Of a DNA stretch of 64,000 nt, positions 52,188 to 59,546 are shown piece by piece. The DNA comes from CAIJXB01 sp964455905 (lineage in GTDB: Bacteria > Chlamydiota > Chlamydiia > Chlamydiales > Rhabdochlamydiaceae), in contig CAYVYN010000007.1 in the NCBI GenBank assembly GCA_964455905.1, forward strand, positions 1 to 64,000. Reading direction: 5' to 3'. The notes under the pieces are model-generated. The model was given only the letters and a program-made list of their open reading frames with translations. It was not told the origin of the DNA and ran no database searches. Both the position numbers and the translations under genes were made by a program. How positions within the stretch are numbered: position 1 is the stretch's first letter; every line of letters starts with the position of its first letter.

Positions 52188-53261
52188 ATGTTAGATTTTG
52201 AAAATGATACAAGCTCCTCTTCTGCTTCTATGGCAAAGGGGGCTGAAAAACGCGTAAACGTCAAAGACAAACGTCTTATCAACTGTAAGACTGTTGATGT
52301 AAACCAATTAATGCCCCTTAAATACCACTGGGCATGGGAGCATTACCTCAACGGGTGTGCTAACAACTGGATGCCTACGGAAGTTCCTATGGGCAAAGAT
52401 ATCGAACTTTGGAAATCTGATCAGTTAAGCGCTGATGAAAGACTTGTCATCATGCGAAACTTAGGATTTTTCAGTACAGCTGAAAGCCTTGTTGGAAACA
52501 ACATTGTTCTTGCTATCTTTAAACATGTGACAAATCCAGAAGTGCGACAATATCTTCTTAGACAAGGATTTGAAGAGGCCATCCACACTCATACCTTCCA
52601 TTATATTGTAGAATCTTTGTCTTTAAATCAGACAGAAATTTTTAACATGTATAACGAAGTCAACACGATTCATGCTAAAGATCAATTTGAAATGAAACTC
52701 ACAGAAGCAGTTCTACGATCTGACTTCAAAACAGATTCTCCTGAGGGCATGCAAAAGTTCTTAGAAAATCTAATTGGCTACTATATCATTATGGAAGGAA
52801 TCTTCTTTTACAGTGGCTTTGTTATGATTTTATCTTTCCATCGTCAGAATAAAATGACAGGGATTGGAGAGCAATTTCAGTACATATTGCGAGATGAAAC
52901 AATCCATCTAAACTTTGGAATTGACCTTATTAATGGAATTAAAGAGGAAAATCCAGAGATCTGGACTCCTGAATTCCAAGATCATATTACAGATCTTATA
53001 AAAGAAGCCGTTGAGCTCGAAATCGCTTATGCGAAAGATTGCCTTCCTAAAGGCATCCTTGGGCTATCAGCTCCTATGTTTAGGGAATATGTGCAATATA
53101 TTGCCGACCGCCGCTTAGAAAGAATTGGTCTTAAGACTTTGTTTAAATCTAAAAATCCATTTCCTTGGATGAGTGAAACTATAGATCTCGGAAAAGAAAA
53201 AAACTTTTTCGAAACAAGGGTTACAGAGTATCAGTCAGCTGCAAACTTAGTTTGGAACTAA
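52188..53261 (+). CDS. nrdB: Ribonucleoside-diphosphate reductase, small subunit, class Ic (Phe in place of radical Tyr)
   Basis: A 357-residue beta subunit. Start is the ATG at 52188, with TTTTGGAG upstream; an in-frame TTG at 52176 overlaps that SD. Ligands are seen in TAESLVGNN (Glu), FEEAIHTHTFHYI (Glu and His) and ILRDETIHLNFG (Glu, His). Four residues after the ligand His is Phe (H-T-H-T-F), where class Ia enzymes have the radical Tyr. C. trachomatis NrdB has the same change (Phe127) and uses a Mn/Fe cofactor in place of a tyrosyl radical. This strongly supports a chlamydial origin and a class Ic enzyme. Followed by a strong terminator. Confidence 0.97.
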   Translation: MLDFENDTSSSSASMAKGAEKRVNVKDKRLINCKTVDVNQLMPLKYHWAWEHYLNGCANNWMPTEVPMGKDIELWKSDQLSADERLVIMRNLGFFSTAESLVGNNIVLAIFKHVTNPEVRQYLLRQGFEEAIHTHTFHYIVESLSLNQTEIFNMYNEVNTIHAKDQFEMKLTEAVLRSDFKTDSPEGMQKFLENLIGYYIIMEGIFFYSGFVMILSFHRQNKMTGIGEQFQYILRDETIHLNFGIDLINGIKEENPEIWTPEFQDHITDLIKEAVELEIAYAKDCLPKGILGLSAPMFREYVQYIADRRLERIGLKTLFKSKNPFPWMSETIDLGKEKNFFETRVTEYQSAANLVWN

Positions 53262-53270
53262 AAAACTAGA

Positions 53271-53308
53271 TTCTTAGGAGCAAATATACTTGCTCCTAAG
53301 AACTTTTT
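53271..53308 (+). terminator. Rho-independent terminator of nrdA-nrdB
   Basis: A perfect 13-pair stem, TTCTTAGGAGCAA (53271-53283) with TTGCTCCTAAGAA (53290-53302), six-base loop, then CTTTTT. It lies 9 bases after the nrdB stop. Confidence 0.9.
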
Positions 53309-53431
53309 CTGATTTCTGAAAACACCCTTAAAAGCTCTCTTGGCAAAAAGGATTCTATCGCCTAAACTAACGCCAACTTAACAAGAATGGGAGCATTGCT
53401 GGTATCACAAAATACCCGCTGTAATAAATCT

Positions 53432-56365
53432 ATGACACAAACTTTTTTAAAGACACCCCAAGACACTTATAAAGATTTCATCGTCAAGAACTCTGCTAAA
53501 ATAGAAGAATTGAATTGTTTTTTCCGAGAAATAGTACACGTGCCTTCCGGCGCCTCTATTATCCATTTAGAAAATACGGACCCTGAAAATCTTTTTTGTC
53601 TATCTTTTCAAACCTTACCCAAGAGTTCTAATGGAGCACCTCACATTCTAGAACATACGGTTCTTTGTGGCTCAGAAAAATTCCCAGTGAAAGATCCCTT
53701 TTTTTCGATGACAAGAAGAAGCTTAAACACGTTTATGAACGCTTTTACAGGAGCTGATTTCACCTGTTATCCTGCAGCTTCGCAAATCGAAAAAGACTTC
53801 TACAATCTTCTTGATGTTTATATAGATGCTGTTTTTCACGCGAATCTAAATAAAGAAAGTTTTCTACAAGAAGGCTTTCGTGTTGAATTTTCTGAAAAAG
53901 AAAACGAAAATACGCCTCTAGTTTTTAAAGGGATTGTCTACAATGAAATGAAAGGAGCTTTATCTTCTGGAGAAAGCAGACTGTGGCATGAAATGTTAGA
54001 AGCGCTATTTCCGAACTTACCCTACGCGTACAACTCAGGCGGAACTCCTAAAGAAATTCCAAACTTAACTTACGATGAACTCCTCGATTTTTATAAAACC
54101 AACTACCAACCTAGTCGATGCCTTTTCTTTTTTTATGGTAACCTACCGCTTAAAAACCATTTAGATTTTTTAACTGATAAAATTTTAGGTTCAGCGCCCT
54201 CCTTGTCTTCTCTGCCACCCTTACCTAAGCAAAATAGATTTGCTCTGCCGGTTCATAAAACAGCTTGGTATGCTGTCAACGAATCTGAAAGCCTTGAAAA
54301 GAAAGTCATGGTTGCGATTGGATGGCTTACTTGCCCTCTTGTAGAACAAGAAGAGGTTTTGGCTTTATCTGTTCTAGACTCTATTTTGGCTGATACAGAT
54401 GCCTCTCCTTTAAAAATGGCTCTTCTTAATTCTGGTCTTTGTACGCAAGCTGATGCATTTATTGATACCGAAATGAGTGAAGTGCCTTATGTTGTTGTTT
54501 GTAAAGGCTGTCAAGAAAGTGACATAGAAAAGATAGAAAATCTACTTTTACTCGAGCTTAAACAACTTAGCGAAAAGCCTCTAGCCCAAGAGTGGATAGA
54601 TGCAGCTATCCATCAACTAGAACTAGCTAAAATGGAAATAGCTAGCGACCATTCTCCTTTTGGACTGACTCTATTTTTTAGATCAGCCTTAACAAAACAG
54701 CATGGATGTGATCCTAAAAAAACGTTACAACTCCACTCTTTATTTGAAGAACTCTCATTAAAGGTAAAAGACCCTTATTACTTACCTAATATACTAAAAA
54801 AATATTTCGTAGAAAATACGCATAGAGCGCGTATTGTCATGATGCCAGATCCAACGCTTAGCCAAAAAGAATCTGAGGAAGAAAAAAAGCTTTTAGAAAA
54901 GCTAAAAAGTTCTTTATCAGCCGAAGAAAAAAAAGAGATCATTAAAACAACCCTTGCTCTAGAAAAAATTCAAGAAAGCGAAGAAGATCAAGATATTTCC
55001 TGTCTTCCAAAAGTAACTCTTTCTGATGTTCCGATTCTTACAAGAGAGTTTTCTCTAGAAAACAGTAAAAAAAACAACACGACAATTTTTCATCATGACT
55101 GTTTTACAAATCACCTCGTTTATGCAGATATAGCCTTCGATCTTCCCAATCTCAAAGATGAAGAAATACCCTATCTACAACTGCTTTTATCCCTTCTACC
55201 AGAACTTGGAGCCGGAAAAAGGAGCTATAAGGAAAACCTGGAATATATACAAATGCATACAGGAGGTATTGGAATTGGGTGCTCTTTATATCCACAAGTA
55301 CAACACCACGAAAAACTAAAACCTTCTATTTGCATGAAAGGAAAATGCCTAGAAAGAAAAGCAGATAGGCTGATACCTCTTATGCAAGAAATGCTATTAA
55401 GCCCAGATCTTAAAGATAAAAAGCGGATTGCAGAAAGAATTAAACAAACACACACACACCTACAAAATAAAATTTCCAAAAATGCTTTACGCTACGGTAT
55501 ACAGCTATCTTTAAGTGGTTATTCAAACACTACGCATTTCAACCATATGAGTAGTGGACTGCCTTACTATAATTTTATTCTTGCACTTGGTAATGATTTA
55601 GAAAACAAACTTCCTGAAGTACTCGATAAATTAGAAGCTATTCATGATAAGCTATTCACGTTTCATAATCCAACGCTTATCCTTTCTTGTGATAAATCTT
55701 TTTATGAAGATATTCACCACGAAAACTTCCTCGACATATCCTTGCCGAGTAAATCTTTTATTGAGTGGAATCCTGATTTTTCACTCACCCAACCAGAATC
55801 TCAAGGAAGAATTATCCCGGCTCAAGTAGCTTATAACGTACTATCTTATAAGGCTCCTTCCTATATACACCCTCACGCTCCAGCTTTAACGGTAGCTACA
55901 GAACTTTTAGATAATAAAGTTCTACACAATAAAATTAGAGAAATTGGTGGAGCTTACGGTTCTGGAGCAACCTACAGCGCCATGAATGGGTGTTTCTATC
56001 TACATTCTCATAGGGATCCTCATATCGACAGCACCTTTAAAACATTTAAAGAATCAATTTCTATTATCGCAAAAGGTAAATTCAACAAACAAGACTTAGA
56101 AGAAGCCAAGCTAGGGATTATCCAACAGTTTGATGCCCCTGTCCCGCCAAGTGATCGCGCGATGCTGGCGTATGGATGGCTTAAAGAAGGTAAAGGGAAA
56201 CAGCTTCGTCAAGAATTTAGAGATAAAATCTTGAATCTTGATTCTAAACAAATTCAAATAGCGTTAGAAGCGGAGCTATTAAATCAAGAGGGTGTCGCCG
56301 TTAGCTTTGCAGGAAAGGAAATTTTAGAAAAAGAAAATAAAATTCTTCCTATACTACAAATCTGA
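53432..56365 (+). CDS. M16C (PreP/insulinase-type) zinc metalloprotease
   Basis: About 977 residues. The inverted zinc motif HILEH is in GAPHILEHTVLCGSEKFPVK (about residue 67), and the third ligand is probably the Glu of VYNEMKGALSSGESRLWHEM (about 170). The two-lobed M16 layout is complete, with an M16C-associated helical region at about 450-530. There is no signal peptide, so it is cytosolic or secreted by another route. I prefer the ATG at 53432 (MTQTFLKTPQDTYKDF); an in-frame ATG at 53387 adds 15 residues unlike the family. No clear SD precedes either. Such enzymes degrade short unfolded peptides. In C. trachomatis the homologue sits next to htrA (recalled as CT824/CT823), as here. Confidence 0.93.
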   Translation: MTQTFLKTPQDTYKDFIVKNSAKIEELNCFFREIVHVPSGASIIHLENTDPENLFCLSFQTLPKSSNGAPHILEHTVLCGSEKFPVKDPFFSMTRRSLNTFMNAFTGADFTCYPAASQIEKDFYNLLDVYIDAVFHANLNKESFLQEGFRVEFSEKENENTPLVFKGIVYNEMKGALSSGESRLWHEMLEALFPNLPYAYNSGGTPKEIPNLTYDELLDFYKTNYQPSRCLFFFYGNLPLKNHLDFLTDKILGSAPSLSSLPPLPKQNRFALPVHKTAWYAVNESESLEKKVMVAIGWLTCPLVEQEEVLALSVLDSILADTDASPLKMALLNSGLCTQADAFIDTEMSEVPYVVVCKGCQESDIEKIENLLLLELKQLSEKPLAQEWIDAAIHQLELAKMEIASDHSPFGLTLFFRSALTKQHGCDPKKTLQLHSLFEELSLKVKDPYYLPNILKKYFVENTHRARIVMMPDPTLSQKESEEEKKLLEKLKSSLSAEEKKEIIKTTLALEKIQESEEDQDISCLPKVTLSDVPILTREFSLENSKKNNTTIFHHDCFTNHLVYADIAFDLPNLKDEEIPYLQLLLSLLPELGAGKRSYKENLEYIQMHTGGIGIGCSLYPQVQHHEKLKPSICMKGKCLERKADRLIPLMQEMLLSPDLKDKKRIAERIKQTHTHLQNKISKNALRYGIQLSLSGYSNTTHFNHMSSGLPYYNFILALGNDLENKLPEVLDKLEAIHDKLFTFHNPTLILSCDKSFYEDIHHENFLDISLPSKSFIEWNPDFSLTQPESQGRIIPAQVAYNVLSYKAPSYIHPHAPALTVATELLDNKVLHNKIREIGGAYGSGATYSAMNGCFYLHSHRDPHIDSTFKTFKESISIIAKGKFNKQDLEEAKLGIIQQFDAPVPPSDRAMLAYGWLKEGKGKQLRQEFRDKILNLDSKQIQIALEAELLNQEGVAVSFAGKEILEKENKILPILQI

Positions 56366-56431
56366 CTTGAGCTTTAGTTAAGTCCTAAGTAGAATAAAAA
56401 AAATCATGACTACTAGCCAAGGAGTTGCTTT

Positions 56432-57853
56432 ATGTCGTACTATAAATGCATAACTACGTTATGTGCTTTTACTACACTATTTTCTTACGGTGCATTTGCC
56501 GCAGAGAAAGAATCACTAAATGAGCAAAAAACAGCTTGCTGCAGCTGCTCTCCCTTTATTTCTGTCGCTAAAAAATGCATGCCTTGCGTTGTTTTCATTC
56601 GTAATGAATCCACTGCAGAAAACGAATCTCCCTACGGACCTTCTCCATTTGATCAGTTTGGCGATGATTTTTTTCAAAAATTTTTCGGATTTCCTCAAAG
56701 AGAGCAAAAAAAGACGCCTCAAATAGGCCTTGGCTCAGGATTCTTTGTGGCATCTGATGGTTATATCATGACAAACGCTCACGTAGTAAAAGGAGCTGAT
56801 AAAATCACAGTAGTTCTTCCAGACGATCGAGAGCTAGATGCTATTTTGGTGGGATCAGACCCTCATACAGATATTGCCGTGATTAAAATAGACGGCGCCG
56901 ACTTTCCTTTTTTAGATCTTGGAGACTCTGACAAAATAGAAATAGGTGAAAGCGTAGCTGCCATAGGTAGTCCTTTCGAACTACAGGCAACTATTACTAC
57001 TGGTGTAATTAGTGCTAAAGGAAGACAAAATCTACGCATTACTGATTTTGAAGACTTCATTCAAACAGATGCAGCTATTAACCCAGGAAATTCTGGTGGC
57101 CCTTTACTTAATTTACAAGGTGAAGTCATCGGAATCAACACAGCGATTGTTTCAAAGTCAGGCGGATCTATGGGAATAGGATTCGCTGTTCCTAGTAATA
57201 TGGCAAGAAACATCATGAATCAAATCATTGATAAAGGCAGTGTTACAAGAGGATTTTTAGGGGTTTCTCTGCAACCTGTAGATAAAGACATAGCAGCAGC
57301 CTTCAATCTTGAAAAAGCTGAGGGAGCTCTTGTATCGGAAGTTTTAAAAGATTCCCCTGCGGAAAAAGCTGGTATTAAACAAGGTGATATTATCCTGGAA
57401 TACAATGGGATTGCGATTAAATCCATAGGAAGCTTCCGAAATGAAATTTCCTTGATGACTCCAGGGACAACCGTCCAATTAAAAATCAATCGCAAAGGAA
57501 GTACTCTTAACCTCCCAATTTCTTTAGGAACTGTAGCAGACCATCTCGCTGTTCCTGGAGGGATCGTCCAAAAACTAGGAGTAGAAATAGAGGCGTTATC
57601 CCCTGAGCTACGCAATCAATTAGGGTATGCAAAAGGAGAAGAGGGCGTAGTTATCACAAAAGTAAAACCTGGGTCTCCCGCTTCCATTGCAGGTTTAAGA
57701 CCTGGATTTTTAGTACTTGCTGTAAACCATAAAAAAGTGACTACAGTAGCTGAATTTGGAGAAGCTTTGACTGATCCTGCTAATCAAAATAGAGCTCTTA
57801 TTTTGGTAAAACACGGATCTACAACCAGATTCTACTCTATTAAACTTTCTTAA
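56432..57853 (+). CDS. htrA: Periplasmic serine protease HtrA/DegP-like
   Basis: A 473-residue exported protease/chaperone for misfolded envelope proteins. The signal peptide is about residues 1-23 (ending YGAFA). Catalytic residues are His in TNAHVVKGADKI (about 116), Asp in GSDPHTDIAVIKIDG (about 147) and Ser in INPGNSGGPLLNLQGEVIG (about 220). Two PDZ domains follow (GFLGVSLQPVDKDIAAAFNL at about 270, and GIVQKLGVEIEALSPELRNQ at about 375). The linker after the signal has a CCSCSP and KCMPC Cys cluster. AGGAG precedes the ATG by 8 bases. It follows the M16 gene by 66 bases and ends in a strong terminator. Confidence 0.96.
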   Translation: MSYYKCITTLCAFTTLFSYGAFAAEKESLNEQKTACCSCSPFISVAKKCMPCVVFIRNESTAENESPYGPSPFDQFGDDFFQKFFGFPQREQKKTPQIGLGSGFFVASDGYIMTNAHVVKGADKITVVLPDDRELDAILVGSDPHTDIAVIKIDGADFPFLDLGDSDKIEIGESVAAIGSPFELQATITTGVISAKGRQNLRITDFEDFIQTDAAINPGNSGGPLLNLQGEVIGINTAIVSKSGGSMGIGFAVPSNMARNIMNQIIDKGSVTRGFLGVSLQPVDKDIAAAFNLEKAEGALVSEVLKDSPAEKAGIKQGDIILEYNGIAIKSIGSFRNEISLMTPGTTVQLKINRKGSTLNLPISLGTVADHLAVPGGIVQKLGVEIEALSPELRNQLGYAKGEEGVVITKVKPGSPASIAGLRPGFLVLAVNHKKVTTVAEFGEALTDPANQNRALILVKHGSTTRFYSIKLS

Positions 57854-57856
57854 CAA

Positions 57857-57893
57857 AAAAGCTTCCCTATTTTTTCAAAGTAGGGAAGCTTTT
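57857..57893 (+). terminator. Terminator of htrA
   Basis: AAAAGCTTCCCTA (57857-57869) and TAGGGAAGCTTTT (57881-57893) form a perfect 13-pair stem with an 11-base T-rich loop, 4 bases after the htrA stop. Confidence 0.85.
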
Positions 57894-57925
57894 ACGTTTA
57901 TTTATATTCACAAAAAGGAAAAAAA

Positions 57926-58516
57926 ATGAAAAAAAAACTCATGACAATCCTTACTCTTCTCACCATACTAAACGTGCAACCTGGACTAGCAAAAAGCAGA
58001 TCAAAAAGTGATACATGCAACGTAATACCCACACTACAAAACAGTAATAAATATAAAAAACACATTGAAAATACTATTTGGGTAGTTCCTCCCCATTCTC
58101 TTTTAGCTTTTGAATACGAAGAAGGTACACATTCAACAGTATCAGACCAAACTGTATGGGTGATAGATAGTTTTAAAAAGGGATATTTTTTCGGACACTC
58201 GTATGAAAGTATTAACCAAACAAACTTGTCTCAAATGAAAATCATGGGATCTGTCACAGATCTTGGAGATGTCTACATCACATTTTATCCTTTAGATGGC
58301 TCTCCAGAGAGTAAAGTAATAACAGGACTCGGGAAATTCCTGAAAAAAAATGGACAATATGTTTTTCTTATGCAAATGAATAGTTCTCCCACAAACTCTT
58401 CTGGGCTCTCTCATTGGGCATACATGGTTAGCGTGAATAAGGAAAGCTGTTTTTATCAAAATCTTCCCGGTGAAAACATGAGTCTTCCAGACTTTTTAAA
58501 ACAATTTGAAGAATAA
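57926..58516 (+). CDS. Exported protein of unknown function
   Basis: A 196-residue protein with a signal peptide (residues 1-22, KKKLMTILTLLTILNVQPGLA). The mature part has two Cys (DTCNV near residue 33, ESCFYQ near 177) that could form a disulfide. Regularly spaced aromatic residues (IWVVPPHSLLAFEYEEG, VWVIDSFKKGYFFGHSYESI, DVYITFYPLDGSPESK) suggest an all-beta fold. I recognise no family. AAAGGA precedes the ATG by 6 bases. It sits after the htrA terminator and ends in its own terminator, so it is a single-gene unit. A periplasmic or surface place is inferred. Confidence 0.75.
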   Translation: MKKKLMTILTLLTILNVQPGLAKSRSKSDTCNVIPTLQNSNKYKKHIENTIWVVPPHSLLAFEYEEGTHSTVSDQTVWVIDSFKKGYFFGHSYESINQTNLSQMKIMGSVTDLGDVYITFYPLDGSPESKVITGLGKFLKKNGQYVFLMQMNSSPTNSSGLSHWAYMVSVNKESCFYQNLPGENMSLPDFLKQFEE

Positions 58517-58520
58517 ACTC

Positions 58521-58547
58521 AGTCCTACAAAAGTAGGATTGCGTTTT
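58521..58547 (+). terminator. Terminator of the exported-protein gene
   Basis: AGTCCTAC (58521-58528) and GTAGGATT (58533-58540) with an AAAA loop form eight pairs, one of them G-U. GCGTTTTT follows. It lies 4 bases after the stop. Confidence 0.8.
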
Positions 58548-58689
58548 TGTTTTCTACACCTTATTTCAAATCCACTTTAACAGCTCTTAAATGCTTTTGC
58601 TCCATCAATTTTTTGTCACAAAAGCCTTTAATCGATTGATACGCTATTTCGAACCTTTCTCACCTATTTTACATTAAATTTCCCTAAAT

Positions 58690-58980
58690 GAAAGATTTCC
58701 AAAACCACACCGCTACGTAGATCAAAAAAGCAGTCACCTTTATGGAAAATCGTGGCTTCTAAACTTATTTGGAAAAGAATTTTCCTCATATATAGAGCTA
58801 AACTTCTAAAAAGACAAGAGAGTCCCGACTCTATCTGCTATTTACGCTATTTTAAAAAGGTATCAACCATAAAATCGCAGTTGAATTAGTTGCTATCACT
58901 AAGGCTGATAAAAAAACATCGGAATTTGGCTATGGCTCGAAAACAACTAAATTTGCGCATGTGCAAAAGATCAATCAATA
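58690..58980 (+). pseudogene. Decayed coding stretch, possible transposase-like remnant
   Basis: One frame reads PKPHRYVDQKSSHLYGKSWL and on through LFGKEFSSYIELNF, a stop, then KDKRVPTLSAIYAILKRY. A shift to another frame continues GINHKIAVELVAITKADKKT to a stop near 58980. The pieces look protein-like but are broken by at least one stop and one frameshift. TPTxSxIYxILKR-like wording is reminiscent of integrase-type N-domains, which is weak evidence. The flanking 58548-58690 shows no gene. Confidence 0.25.
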
Positions 58981-59016
58981 AATCCTTAAAAATTAAATCA
59001 TTTTTTTAAACGAAAA

Positions 59017-59484
59017 TTACAAACTTTTGCATAAATAATACTGAGATACACCATTTGCATATCCATCTCTTTTAAACTCTAAATAAAAACCCATTTTGAG
59101 ATAAAACTGATAGTCATAAAAACTCATTGTTTCTACAACAATACTGGAGTATCCTTGTTTTAGAGCAAATTCTATAGCAGACTGGATAAGAGAGGTTCCT
59201 AAACCCTGTTTACGATATAAAGGGTCCACGTAAAGATATCTAATAGCCATGATATTCCAAGAAGTTTCCGCGATAAGTGCACCTAAATAGGCTCCATCCT
59301 TTTTAGCAGCAAACACCTTGGAAAAAGATTCTTCATTAACCCCTGTTCTTTCAAACACTAAATTACGTAACCCTCTACAAACCCATTCTGTGATATCTTT
59401 ATTCTCATCAATCGTCACAATCTCATCCTTAATTTTATACTGACACCCCTCAGCAACTTTCGTATAAGTAGCGTAAAAATTCAA
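59017..59484 (-). CDS. GNAT-family N-acetyltransferase
   Basis: A 155-residue acetyltransferase. The acetyl-CoA-binding motif A is YVDPLYRKQGLGTSLIQSAI (about residues 87-106), which has the R/QxxGxG/A pattern. Motif B follows (VETMSFYDYQFYLKMGFYLE). The N-terminal strands (KKDGAYLGALIAETSWNIMA) also fit. The substrate (protein, antibiotic or small amine) cannot be told. The gene is divergent from pknD by 62 bases and has the 500-base gene-poor stretch after its stop. Confidence 0.85.
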   Translation of the reverse strand: MNFYATYTKVAEGCQYKIKDEIVTIDENKDITEWVCRGLRNLVFERTGVNEESFSKVFAAKKDGAYLGALIAETSWNIMAIRYLYVDPLYRKQGLGTSLIQSAIEFALKQGYSSIVVETMSFYDYQFYLKMGFYLEFKRDGYANGVSQYYLCKSL

Positions 59485-59546
59485 TCTAAAAAAGCAGCTC
59501 TCATAGATCCCTTGTAAAAAAAGAGAAAAAAAGATAAAAAAGTTTT

